NCBI GenBank assembly: GCA_014896485.1
Contig: JADBKH010000011.1
Location: 1-47,711, forward strand
Source of the DNA: Bacillota bacterium
GTDB lineage: Bacteria > Bacillota > Bacilli > Bu12
DNA: 47,711 nucleotides
Direction: 5' to 3'
Shown here: positions 32,727 through 40,360 of the stretch, piece by piece
Numbering within the stretch: the stretch's first letter is position 1
Layout of the letters: each line of letters begins with the position of its first letter
Program-made: the position numbers and the translations under genes
The notes under the pieces: generated by a model
Seen by the model: only the letters and a program-made list of their open reading frames with translations
Database searches by the model: none
Told to the model about the DNA's origin: nothing

Positions 32727-33344
32727 ATGGTCGATGAAGGCGGTGTGGTTCGGCCAGGCAAAGTAGAAGAAAGTCGGCTGCCGCCGACAGAAGAGGTCGC
32801 CTGTATCCAGGTGAATCGGGTTTACGATGAGTGTGTCCAGACGCTCGATTTGACCGCTAACCTGACGAATACGGGGCTTTCCGGACCATTGACCTGTAGG
32901 GTCGGTACACCGACCTGCACGGTTCCCAACGGTGCAGTCCAGCCGACCCATCGGCGCGATTACCGACGTGTGCTTTTTTTCATCGCCGTGCCGATTACGG
33001 TGCAAGATGCCACCGGTACTTCTTTGGCACAGACGGTAACAGGAACAACCTCAGCCGTTTTGTATCATCCTTTGGGAACCGAGACCACGTGTACCCCGAC
33101 AACGATCAGCTGTGCCTCGGTCGTCATGCCGGATGGTACCCTGACCTCTTCGGTCCATATCCAACTTCTGCTTGTTACAACGGCTGTGGTGCAGCTGCTG
33201 GTGCCGACCTACGGTTTCTATCAGCCGCAGCCCTGCCATGACGAATGGGACTCTGGGGATCCAGCCGATCTCTTTCCGCCACCGGTTGCCGATGCACCAC
33301 AAGCTTTTGAACGGTCATCAGAGGATGAAGAGGAAACAGAATGA
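32727..33344 (+). CDS. Cys-rich putative spore-surface protein
   Basis: This 205-aa protein has no signal peptide. It has about nine Cys, an N-terminal CIQVNRVYDECVQ block, TCRVGTPTC, a central FFIAVPITVQDATG, a Cys pair in TTCTPTTISC, and a hydrophobic stretch HIQLLLVTTAVVQLLVP near residue 150. It ends in a Pro- and acid-rich tail. The CI.V.RVYD..V start and Cys-spaced beta pattern are reminiscent of spore-coat proteins of Bacillota, but I cannot name a family. ATG 32727 has GGGAGGGAG. It is the first gene of the plus-strand unit, divergent from the glycosylation operon, and ends in an ATGA overlap with the next ORF. Confidence 0.75.
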   Translation: MVDEGGVVRPGKVEESRLPPTEEVACIQVNRVYDECVQTLDLTANLTNTGLSGPLTCRVGTPTCTVPNGAVQPTHRRDYRRVLFFIAVPITVQDATGTSLAQTVTGTTSAVLYHPLGTETTCTPTTISCASVVMPDGTLTSSVHIQLLLVTTAVVQLLVPTYGFYQPQPCHDEWDSGDPADLFPPPVADAPQAFERSSEDEEETE

Positions 33345-33625
33345 ACGCATATTCCAGAAAGAAGCCGGACTGCTTGGACCTGGGTCCATCGTTTCAACGT
33401 GGCGCGAACGGTTTGTTTCTCCCAGTATCGACAGAAGATGAGGAAGGGGTCCGCTCGAATCGATCGTCTCTTGGAAATACGAGAAAGGTGTCCAAAACAC
33501 CCCAAGCAGCTTTTGACGTACGCCGTTTTCCGCTGACCGTCGCGGAAAGCCAGCCTTCCTTCCCCTTCCCTCTCCCAGAATCAGCAAATGAGCGTGCACG
33601 AAGCGGGTGTGGCGATGGCCTTTAG
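33341..33625 (+). CDS. Hypothetical hydrophilic protein
   Basis: This 94-codon frame starts in an ATGA overlap with the previous gene, with AGAGGA 6 nt upstream, and overlaps the next start by 11 nt. The product is hydrophilic, Ser/Arg/Pro-rich and without domains I recognise (RRFPLTVAESQPSFPFPLPE near the C-terminus). Tight overlaps on both sides support a real gene, while low complexity and lack of homology weaken it. Confidence 0.5.
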   Translation: MNAYSRKKPDCLDLGPSFQRGANGLFLPVSTEDEEGVRSNRSSLGNTRKVSKTPQAAFDVRRFPLTVAESQPSFPFPLPESANERARSGCGDGL

Positions 33626-34166
33626 CGACATGAAGGAAAATCGCGGCAATGTCATACAAGTCGGTCTACCCGGACCCCCGGTTATCTGTGGCGCTCGCTG
33701 TCGACTGCTTCCCGACCATGAAGGCCATGTATGGACATGCTCAGCGCACTGGGATCCTCTCCAACCTTGCGACCACGATGCCTTCCTTCGTGTGCGCGTG
33801 ACGCTAAATGCACGTCTGCAACTGACGTTGGAGACTCAGCAAGGCGATCAGATCAAGGTCCTTCCCCTTCGACTTTATGGCACCTGCTTGCTGCCGAACC
33901 TCTCCCCCTCCCTTTCGCCAGACAGCGGAGCTTATGCCGTCTGTCAAAAGGTAAGTGGCACTTGCGCCATAGAAGGGGTGACGGCCGAAACAGTTGCACT
34001 CTCGATTGGCGTACGGGCGCTGCTTTCAGTCGTTGAACAACGAACGATCTTATTGCCGCATGGAGAGCGTTGGGATGCCAAACAGGTTGCTTGTCTTTCG
34101 GTACCTGTGGTTTTCGCTTCTGGTTGGTGGAAGCGCACTTTCCCCCTTACGGTGCTGATAACATAA
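33615..34166 (+). CDS. Hypothetical protein with N-terminal MAFSD motif
   Basis: The 183-aa product begins MAFSDMKENRGNVIQ, matching the start of the protein at 34278 (MAFSDEMTNIGNTLQ). This shared start is why I prefer ATG 33615 over the in-frame ATG 33588, though its ribosome binding site (GGGTG) is weak. The body is beta-rich with six or seven Cys (VICGARCRLLPDH, WTCSAHWDPLQPCDHD, YGTCLLPN, AVCQKVSGTCAI). It lacks a signal peptide. Its composition resembles the Cys-rich protein at 32727, and both may be spore-layer building blocks. No family recognised. Confidence 0.68.
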   Translation: MAFSDMKENRGNVIQVGLPGPPVICGARCRLLPDHEGHVWTCSAHWDPLQPCDHDAFLRVRVTLNARLQLTLETQQGDQIKVLPLRLYGTCLLPNLSPSLSPDSGAYAVCQKVSGTCAIEGVTAETVALSIGVRALLSVVEQRTILLPHGERWDAKQVACLSVPVVFASGWWKRTFPLTVLIT

Positions 34167-34277
34167 ATCCGGGAAGGGCGGCCCAAGGGCCGAATGTCTC
34201 TGACCAGATGGTGCTCATTTACATTGTATCTAATGGCAAGCGTCAAAAACGATCCTTGCAGAGAGAGGATGAGAAGC

Positions 34278-34730
34278 ATGGCATTTAGTGATGAAATGAC
34301 GAACATTGGGAACACCCTGCAAACAGCTTCCCCTATTCTTTCCATATCTCCCTCGACTGCGGTCATTACCCTCACCAACGCGGTGCCCGGCGTATCGGCG
34401 GTTGGGACCATCACCGTTTCCAATGTGGGTACCGTAGGGGTGAGCTATTACGTAACCGCAGATTGGATTCCAAGCCCTGGGACCACACAGCCTGCAGCCC
34501 GAAGGTTGGCCCAGAGCGTGAGCGCAGCGGTCACGGCCGCTTCACCGGCCGTAACGCTTTTTACGGGTCCGTTGGTCAGTTTGATCGATCAGCCGACTGT
34601 CGGTCGACCCCTGGCTTCAGCGGGCGCAGAACCTGTCGCCATTACGCTATCCTTGCCCACGACGATGGGATACGTCTATCAGGGGCTGGCGCTTTCGATT
34701 AGCTTTGACTTTGTCGCCATTGCCGGCTGA
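34278..34730 (+). CDS. TasA/camelysin-like beta-sandwich protein without signal peptide
   Basis: This 150-aa protein has, after the MAFSD start (about 25 residues), the repeated pattern ITLTNAVPGVSAVGTITVSNVGTVGVSYYVTA, LFTGPLVSLIDQP and ITLSLPTTMGYVYQGLALSISFDFVA, which follows the layout of TasA/CalY fibre-type domains: a strand pair around 'PGD/PG', an N.G core, then E/P-V-x-I-T-L-x-L-P-x-T and YQG. TasA proteins are secreted and polymerise, but this one has no signal peptide, so it would stay in the mother-cell cytosol, where spore-layer proteins are assembled. ATG 34278 has GAGG 9 nt upstream. It is 110 nt after the previous gene. Confidence 0.7.
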   Translation: MAFSDEMTNIGNTLQTASPILSISPSTAVITLTNAVPGVSAVGTITVSNVGTVGVSYYVTADWIPSPGTTQPAARRLAQSVSAAVTAASPAVTLFTGPLVSLIDQPTVGRPLASAGAEPVAITLSLPTTMGYVYQGLALSISFDFVAIAG

Positions 34731-34746
34731 TGAAAGGATCTCTTTA

Positions 34747-35901
34747 ATGGCGCAAAAGAAAGTGGGAATTCTGACCTCGGGGCACTTTGACGCAGCGGGT
34801 TCAGACCGTTTGGTCTTTGGGGGCGCAGAGCGGTATGGATTTCAGCTGACGACGTTTCTGCGTGAGGAAGGCTTTGACGTCGAATGGTGGCAGCCAGGCG
34901 ACGGGTGGACGCGGGAGTACCTGCCGGGTGTCCCCATCCATGGGCTCCCTGTCAACCAGGTGCCTTATCAGACCCTTCCTGCGTTAAATCAAGCCTTTGA
35001 AGAAAACGCGATGAATGTCGATTATGCCATCTATTTTGTATCTTTTCTTGCCTATCCCCAGGCCTTGGAGAAGTCGATCTCGATCTCGCATGGGATCTAC
35101 TGGGATCTTCCCCAATACGACGATCTGCTCGGCAATCGGGAGGCACGCGAAGAATGGCGTCGGAGGATGTATATCGCCTTCTCCAATGTGCGCAAGGTGG
35201 TCTCTGTCGATACCAACACCATTCACTGGGCCAATGCCACGTTTCCTGGCTTGCGCTATAAATTCACTTACCTTCCCAACTTTGCCGATCTTGCCCTGTT
35301 TCATCCAGACGACACCCGGCGCGCGTCCTTTGCATCTGAAGCTGGGGCGCTGCCGAAAGAAGATCCCGTTCGTATCCTTTTTCCAAGACGGCTAACTTCG
35401 GTTCGCGGCGTCAATGAAGCGGCATGGACAGCAGTACAGTTGACACGGCGTTATCCCAACGTCGAGGTGGACTTTGTCGGGCGCGCCCATGACGATCGCA
35501 TCGAAGCAGCTTTAGATAGCTGGGCCGGAGGGCATGAGCGCATCCACTACACGTGGTTTCCGCCCCAGCAGATGCCTGGTGCTTACCAGCATGCCGACAT
35601 CGTGGTGATCCCGACCAAGGCGGCCGAAGGTACTTCACTCTCATGCATTGAAGCAATGGCGAGCGGTTGTGCAGTTGTGGCCACCTGGGTCGGAGGGTTG
35701 AGCGATCTGATCATCGACGGTTTCAATGGGCGTCAGATCGCCCCTTCGCGGGAGGCACTCTTTACGGCCCTCTGTGAGCTGGTGGAAGATCCAATGCAAC
35801 GTCGCCTCTTGGGACAGCGGGCCGAGCAGACCGCGCAGGCTTTCTCGCTGGAGCGTTGGAAGGATCGCTGGAGAAGGGTCATTCGCGAGGTTTTTACGTA
35901 A
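34747..35901 (+). CDS. GT4-family glycosyltransferase
   Basis: This 384-aa GT-B fold glycosyltransferase (Glycos_transf_1) has the N-terminal acceptor domain GILTSGHFDAAGSDRLVFGGAERYG, then the donor domain with FPRRLTSVRGVNEA, VDFVGRAHDD, HADIVVIPTKAAEGTSLSCIEAMASGCAVVAT and GGLSDLI. The acidic EGTSLSCIE stretch is the retaining E-x7-E-type donor site. It transfers a sugar from an activated donor. ATG 34747 has AAAGGAT upstream, and it lies 16 nt after the TasA-like gene, so it probably glycosylates that product or another surface protein. Confidence 0.9.
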   Translation: MAQKKVGILTSGHFDAAGSDRLVFGGAERYGFQLTTFLREEGFDVEWWQPGDGWTREYLPGVPIHGLPVNQVPYQTLPALNQAFEENAMNVDYAIYFVSFLAYPQALEKSISISHGIYWDLPQYDDLLGNREAREEWRRRMYIAFSNVRKVVSVDTNTIHWANATFPGLRYKFTYLPNFADLALFHPDDTRRASFASEAGALPKEDPVRILFPRRLTSVRGVNEAAWTAVQLTRRYPNVEVDFVGRAHDDRIEAALDSWAGGHERIHYTWFPPQQMPGAYQHADIVVIPTKAAEGTSLSCIEAMASGCAVVATWVGGLSDLIIDGFNGRQIAPSREALFTALCELVEDPMQRRLLGQRAEQTAQAFSLERWKDRWRRVIREVFT

Positions 35902-35921
35902 CCCGACAGTGACACTTGGTC

Positions 35922-35952
35922 AAGGGGTATCGAGGTTTCGATACCCCTTTTT
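35922..35952 (+). terminator. Terminator after the GT4 gene
   Basis: AAGGGGTATCGA (35922-35933), loop GGTT, TCGATACCCCTT (35938-35949), TTT. A 12-bp perfect stem, 20 nt after the GT4 stop. The T-run is short but follows the stem T's. Confidence 0.9.
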
Positions 35953-35966
35953 GGGAGGGAAATAGG

Positions 35967-36689
35967 ATGCGACCGTCTGTGACAGCCATGCTCCTCGTTT
36001 ACAATGAGGCCGATCGTTACCTGACCCGTGTCTTGGACAGCTTGACCAGTTGGGTCTCTCATTTTGTCATTCTCGATGACGGTTCGACCGATCAGACGCC
36101 CTATCTGTGCGAGCAGTATCCGCAGACGATTGCGTTGGTTCACAATGAGAGACGACTTTTTCCAACCGATGAGTCCAAGGCCAGGGCACAACTGTGGGAG
36201 ATGACCGTCGCGACAGATCCAGAGTGGATTCTGGCCATCGATGCGGACGAGTTGTTCGAGCCCTGTATGGCGGAGCAAGCCCCTGCGTTGCTCGATCAGT
36301 CCCTGTTTGATGCTATCGATTTCCGGCTTTTCGATTGTTGGGATGATGAAGGGCAATATCGTTGCGACGGTGTATGGGATCCGTGGAACCGTACGGTGCG
36401 CATGCTGGTGCGCTACCGTGCGGATCGTCCTTATACTTGGCCCAGTGTGCCTGCGCATGGTGGGGCTTGGCCGCTGGAAGTACGGCAGGGCCTTGCAGCG
36501 TGCACTTCCGATGTGCGGATTCAACACCTGGGCTGGGTTCGCCCTGAAGATCGTCTGCGCAAGTATCGCTTTAAGGCACAGCGCGATCTCGCCTTCACCG
36601 GAGCGATCAGCGAGGCAACGCAAAGCATTCTGGCACTGCCGGAACAAATCTCCTTACGGCCTTTCCACCCCCGTCAAAGCTTGTGGTGA
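35967..36689 (+). CDS. GT2-family glycosyltransferase
   Basis: This 240-aa GT-A fold enzyme has the N-terminal TAMLLVYNEADRYL, the nucleotide-binding ILDDGSTDQT and the DxD metal motif in LAIDADELFEP. It belongs to the short GT2 type found in capsule, LPS and spore-coat loci (SpsA/SunS-like). No membrane segment. ATG 35967 has GGGAGGG 7 nt upstream, just after a terminator, so a separate promoter or partial read-through is expected. Confidence 0.88.
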   Translation: MRPSVTAMLLVYNEADRYLTRVLDSLTSWVSHFVILDDGSTDQTPYLCEQYPQTIALVHNERRLFPTDESKARAQLWEMTVATDPEWILAIDADELFEPCMAEQAPALLDQSLFDAIDFRLFDCWDDEGQYRCDGVWDPWNRTVRMLVRYRADRPYTWPSVPAHGGAWPLEVRQGLAACTSDVRIQHLGWVRPEDRLRKYRFKAQRDLAFTGAISEATQSILALPEQISLRPFHPRQSLW

Positions 36690-36774
36690 GGATAGGTGTC
36701 TTGCCTGATGCCTTCGCCTAAAGCACGCCATAGACTGAATGCCGATGAAACGCTGGGCAAACGGGGGAAGCTAC

Positions 36775-37917
36775 ATGGCGGAAAAGCGGGTGGTTGTGGT
36801 TGTTGGCACACGTCCGGAAGCGGTGAAGATGGCACCCGTGATCACGGCCCTTCGCCGATACGACGATCTGCGCACGTGGCTCGTCGCCTTCGAGCAGCAC
36901 AGCGACTTGCTTCGCCAGGCATTGCACAGCTACGCTCTTGTGCCCGATCTCACCCTTGCGGTCGATCGCCGCAGTAGCGGACTGCCGGAACTGACTGCTG
37001 CGGTGTTGGCGCAGGCCGACACCGTTTTTGCCCAAATACGTCCCGATTGGGTGGTGGTCCAAGGCGATACGACGACGGCAGCCGTAATGGCCTTGGGTGC
37101 CTTCTTGGAACGCATCCCTGTTGCTCACGTGGAAGCCGGTCTGCGCAGTGGCGATCTTGCCGACCCTTTCCCAGAAGAGCTCAACCGTCGCCTCATCACG
37201 CTGGTCAGCAATTTGCACTTTGCCCCTACCTCTACTGCGGCACGGCAGCTGTACCACGAAGGGATCTCCCCGGAGCGTGTCTTTGTGACCGGCAATACCG
37301 CAATCGATGCATTGGTGCAAGAAGAGAAGCAGCACCCGCTTTTGCGCCATGCTCCTCTGCGACGACGTCTGATCGTAGTCACCCTGCACCGCCGTGAGAG
37401 TTGGGGAGCGCCATTGCGTGCTGTCTGCACGGCTGTTCGTCACATAGCGATGCAGTTTCCCGATATTCGCATCCTCTGGCCCGTTCATTCCAATCCAATG
37501 GTATCTAAAACCGTCTATTCCCTGCTTTCTGACGTCCCCAATATTTCTCTGACGGATCCACTTGAACCGAACCGCTTTCATCGCCTCTTGTCCCGCGCTT
37601 ACCTGGTCATGACCGACTCTGGTGGCATCATCGAAGAGGCGCCTTTCTTTCACATACCTGTCCTCATCGTGCGCGAGAAGACCGAGCGTCCGGAGGCGGT
37701 TGCCTGTGGTGCCGCCCGGTTGACGGGGACCCACCCAGATCGCATCTTTGCCGAAGCGACCGCACTGCTGACCACCGCGTCTCTGCATCAAGCGATGACC
37801 ACTGCGACCAATCCCTTTGGAGACGGCCGGGCAGGGGAGCGCATCGCTGCGCATCTTGCCCGTATTGCAAACGGTGGTCTTTCTCAGGCGGGCAACTTGC
37901 CCTTCCTGTCTTTTTGA
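36775..37917 (+). CDS. wecB: UDP-N-acetylglucosamine 2-epimerase (non-hydrolysing)
   Basis: This 380-aa WecB/MnaA-type enzyme interconverts UDP-GlcNAc and UDP-ManNAc. Diagnostic blocks are VVGTRPEAVKMAPV, VQGDTTTAAVMALGAF, VAHVEAGLRSGD, PFPEELNRRL, VTLHRRESWG, MTDSGGIIEEAPFFHIPVL and REKTERPEA. The ATG at 36775 lies behind GGGGGAAG and fits the family start. An ATG at 36739 lacks a ribosome binding site. UDP-ManNAc supplies teichoic-acid linkage units or spore/capsule glycans, so it could serve the island or general wall synthesis. Confidence 0.95.
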   Translation: MAEKRVVVVVGTRPEAVKMAPVITALRRYDDLRTWLVAFEQHSDLLRQALHSYALVPDLTLAVDRRSSGLPELTAAVLAQADTVFAQIRPDWVVVQGDTTTAAVMALGAFLERIPVAHVEAGLRSGDLADPFPEELNRRLITLVSNLHFAPTSTAARQLYHEGISPERVFVTGNTAIDALVQEEKQHPLLRHAPLRRRLIVVTLHRRESWGAPLRAVCTAVRHIAMQFPDIRILWPVHSNPMVSKTVYSLLSDVPNISLTDPLEPNRFHRLLSRAYLVMTDSGGIIEEAPFFHIPVLIVREKTERPEAVACGAARLTGTHPDRIFAEATALLTTASLHQAMTTATNPFGDGRAGERIAAHLARIANGGLSQAGNLPFLSF

Positions 37918-38095
37918 GCTTGCCTAACATTCATGCGCTGTTTCAGCAACGACTCACCCCCATTATTTTGGCAGTACGGCATCACCGATGGCTCGACTTT
38001 GATCGCTTGGCCGAGCACAGTGGAGGAATACTTGTGAAGGTGGTACCCTGGGAACGTTTCATTGGTAGGCAAGCCAAAAGAGGGGCGATGGATAG

Positions 38096-40129
38096 ATGGG
38101 CAAGGCGGCGTTTGTACCGGAAGATTTCTTTCATTTTCGCTTGGTTGGAGAGCCTCAGCTATCTCCTTTTGGTGATGAGGTGGCCTATGTACTTCGTACG
38201 ATCGATGCCGAGGAGAATCGCTATCGCTCAACGATCCAGCTGGTTTCGGTTGCAGGAGGGATGCCCCTGCAGCTGACATCGGGCCATTCGCGTGATCATG
38301 CCCCACGTTGGTCGCCGGACCGCCAGCAGATTGCTTTTCTCTCAGACCGAAGCGGTTCCGAGCAGATTTGGCTTATCCCGCGGCATGGTGGAGAAGCGAT
38401 TCAGCTCACCCATTTGGCCGATGCACCGGAGCTGATCGGCTGGTCCCCGGATGGTACCCAACTGTTTTTTACCGCTGCAGTAAGTCCCAAAGGGCTCGAA
38501 AGTGAGGCAGAGAAGAAGCAACGAGAAGAGCAGCGTTCTCCCCGGGAGAAGTTTACCGCCGATGTGCGCGACATCACGCGGCTGTGGTATCGGCTCGATT
38601 CGGTGGGATATTTTGACGACCGGCGCCGACATCTTTTTCGCCTGGAGATTGCCTCCCAAAAGGTGCATGCATTGACCCAAGGGGAGTATGACGTGCAAGA
38701 CCCGACCCTATCACCCGATGGAAAGTGGATCGCTTTTGCTGCCAACCGCAGCCCACAGGCCGATCGCTTTCCTGAGATCCAGGATATCTGGCTCTTGCCA
38801 GTGGAAGGAGGAGAGCCTCGCCGCTTGACCGAAGGCGCGTGGGGCTGTGCGCTTCCGCGCTTTTCGCCCATAGCAGATCGGATTGCCTTCTTCTACGTGG
38901 ATCCAAAGCGGTTTGGCTATGGCAACACCCGCCTGGGAGTGGTCACGACAGCAGCGCGTCCACAGATCACGCCGCTGACGTCTGGCTGGGACAACTCCTT
39001 TACCGACTTGTCGATGAACGATCTTCATGGCCATGCACCCCAATCGGCCCCTTTTTGGGCGCCAGACGGGAAGATGCTTTACGCTTTGGCCAGCCTTCGT
39101 GGTACTACCCAGCTGTGCGCCATCGATGCGGACAAGGGTGACGTGCAGGTCTTGACCCATGGCAACCACTGTTTTTATGGGATGGATGTCATACCTGGCG
39201 CAGGGCGTTTTGTCGTTGCACGGACGACAGGAGAGATCCCCGGAGACCTATATGTGGCGACGCTCGATCAGCCTGATCCCCTTCAACCGCTGACCTCTGT
39301 CAACACAGATTGGATGAACGAACGCGAAGTTGCGGTACCGCATCGGATCGACTGGCACAATCGAGCTGGCCAGGCGATGGATGGTTGGCTGATCCAACCC
39401 GTGGATACCCATGCAGGTGAGAAGGCGCCGACGGTCATCGAGGTGCATGGTGGCCCGATGATGATGTATGGCGACGCCTTCTTTTTCGAATTCCAATTGC
39501 TTGCCACCGCAGGCTTTGCCGTTGCCTACTGCAATCCGAGGGGCAGCCAAGGGTACGGGGAAAAATTCTGCGCGTGTATTGCCGGGGATTGGGGACATCT
39601 CGATTGGGAGGATATCCAGGACTGGACCGATCGAGTGGGCCAAGAACCGGGGATCGATGCGGATCGTCTTGGGATAGCAGGAGGGAGTTACGGCGGATAT
39701 ATGACCAACTGGGCGATTGGACATACCGATCGCTTCCAGGCGGCGGTGACCATGCGCTCTGTGGTCAATGAGTTTTCGATGTTCGGCACCTCAGACCTGA
39801 CTTACACCGAAGGCGGTGACTTTGGCGAGTTTGGTGGCCCGCCCTGGGAAGTCCCAGAACGCTATCGGCGCGTCTCTCCCCTTACTTTTGCAGGTCAGAT
39901 GCACACGCCGACATTGATCCTCCATTCAGAGCAAGATTATCGTTGCCCCATCTCCGAAGGGGAGCAACTCTACATGGCACTTCGGTTTCGCGGTGTTGAG
40001 ACGGAGTTTGTTCGCTTTCCCAATGAAAGCCACGAGCTTTCTCGCGCTGGGCAACCGTGGCACCGTCTGCTGCGGTTGGAGAAGATCGTCGACTGGTTTG
40101 CGCGCCACTTGCAGCAATCAGAGGAATGA
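38096..40129 (+). CDS. S9 family (acylaminoacyl-type) serine peptidase
   Basis: This 677-aa prolyl-oligopeptidase-family enzyme has an N-terminal beta-propeller (WSPDRQQIAFLSDRSG, LSPDGKWIAFAANR and similar WD-like blades to about residue 420), then an alpha/beta-hydrolase domain with the catalytic triad S531 (GGSYGGY), D614 (SEQDYRCP) and H646 (NESHELSR). EVHGGPMMMYGD is the oxyanion-hole HGG. It is cytosolic and likely degrades peptides or removes N-acyl residues. The start ATG is close to a GGGGCG-type site, and an upstream overlapping frame was rejected. It stands alone. Confidence 0.93.
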   Translation: MGKAAFVPEDFFHFRLVGEPQLSPFGDEVAYVLRTIDAEENRYRSTIQLVSVAGGMPLQLTSGHSRDHAPRWSPDRQQIAFLSDRSGSEQIWLIPRHGGEAIQLTHLADAPELIGWSPDGTQLFFTAAVSPKGLESEAEKKQREEQRSPREKFTADVRDITRLWYRLDSVGYFDDRRRHLFRLEIASQKVHALTQGEYDVQDPTLSPDGKWIAFAANRSPQADRFPEIQDIWLLPVEGGEPRRLTEGAWGCALPRFSPIADRIAFFYVDPKRFGYGNTRLGVVTTAARPQITPLTSGWDNSFTDLSMNDLHGHAPQSAPFWAPDGKMLYALASLRGTTQLCAIDADKGDVQVLTHGNHCFYGMDVIPGAGRFVVARTTGEIPGDLYVATLDQPDPLQPLTSVNTDWMNEREVAVPHRIDWHNRAGQAMDGWLIQPVDTHAGEKAPTVIEVHGGPMMMYGDAFFFEFQLLATAGFAVAYCNPRGSQGYGEKFCACIAGDWGHLDWEDIQDWTDRVGQEPGIDADRLGIAGGSYGGYMTNWAIGHTDRFQAAVTMRSVVNEFSMFGTSDLTYTEGGDFGEFGGPPWEVPERYRRVSPLTFAGQMHTPTLILHSEQDYRCPISEGEQLYMALRFRGVETEFVRFPNESHELSRAGQPWHRLLRLEKIVDWFARHLQQSEE

Positions 40130-40218
40130 GCAGTGGACCTGCCCCTGCACGGAACGCGTGGGAGTCGTGCTCAACAACGGTTTCGAGCTTGCGTCTGCAT
40201 CCCTAAGTCAACATCGCA

Positions 40219-40247
40219 TTGACAGCAGGCCTTTCCAGCTCTACAAT
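40219..40247 (+). promoter_or_regulatory. Promoter of the malic enzyme gene
   Basis: Consensus TTGACA (40219-40224), 17 bp, TACAAT (40242-40247). The leader of about 105 nt contains a GGCCTT/AAGGCC hairpin just before the ribosome binding site, function unknown. Confidence 0.8.
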
Positions 40248-40360
40248 TTCCTCATATTGCGAAACGTTGTTGCATCATATGAAACGATCCTCGGGTATGG
40301 TCTTTGTCAGGCCTTTGAAACTGAACAAGGCCCCATCATGTGTCCTGGAGGTGACTCTTA

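Noticed and set aside
34179-34192. CGGCCC/GGGCCG hairpin between the Cys-rich and TasA-like genes
   Set aside because: The loop is too tight and no T-run follows. It may only be a processing or stability element.
38036-38060. AAGGTGGTACC, resembling a T-box core sequence, upstream of the S9 peptidase gene
   Set aside because: The CGCG that should follow is absent, no terminator follows, no specifier-loop structure is visible and the gene is not an amino-acid gene.
37914-38095. Plus-strand frame with a faint GlpP antiterminator-like stretch (TPIILAVRHHRWLDFDRL)
   Set aside because: The similarity is short, no ribosome binding site is seen and the frame runs into the peptidase gene in another phase. 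It could be a gene remnant, but I cannot support it.
40260-40300. Possible catabolite-response (cre) element in the malic enzyme leader
   Set aside because: GAAACG-type fragments occur but the palindrome match is poor in both orientations.
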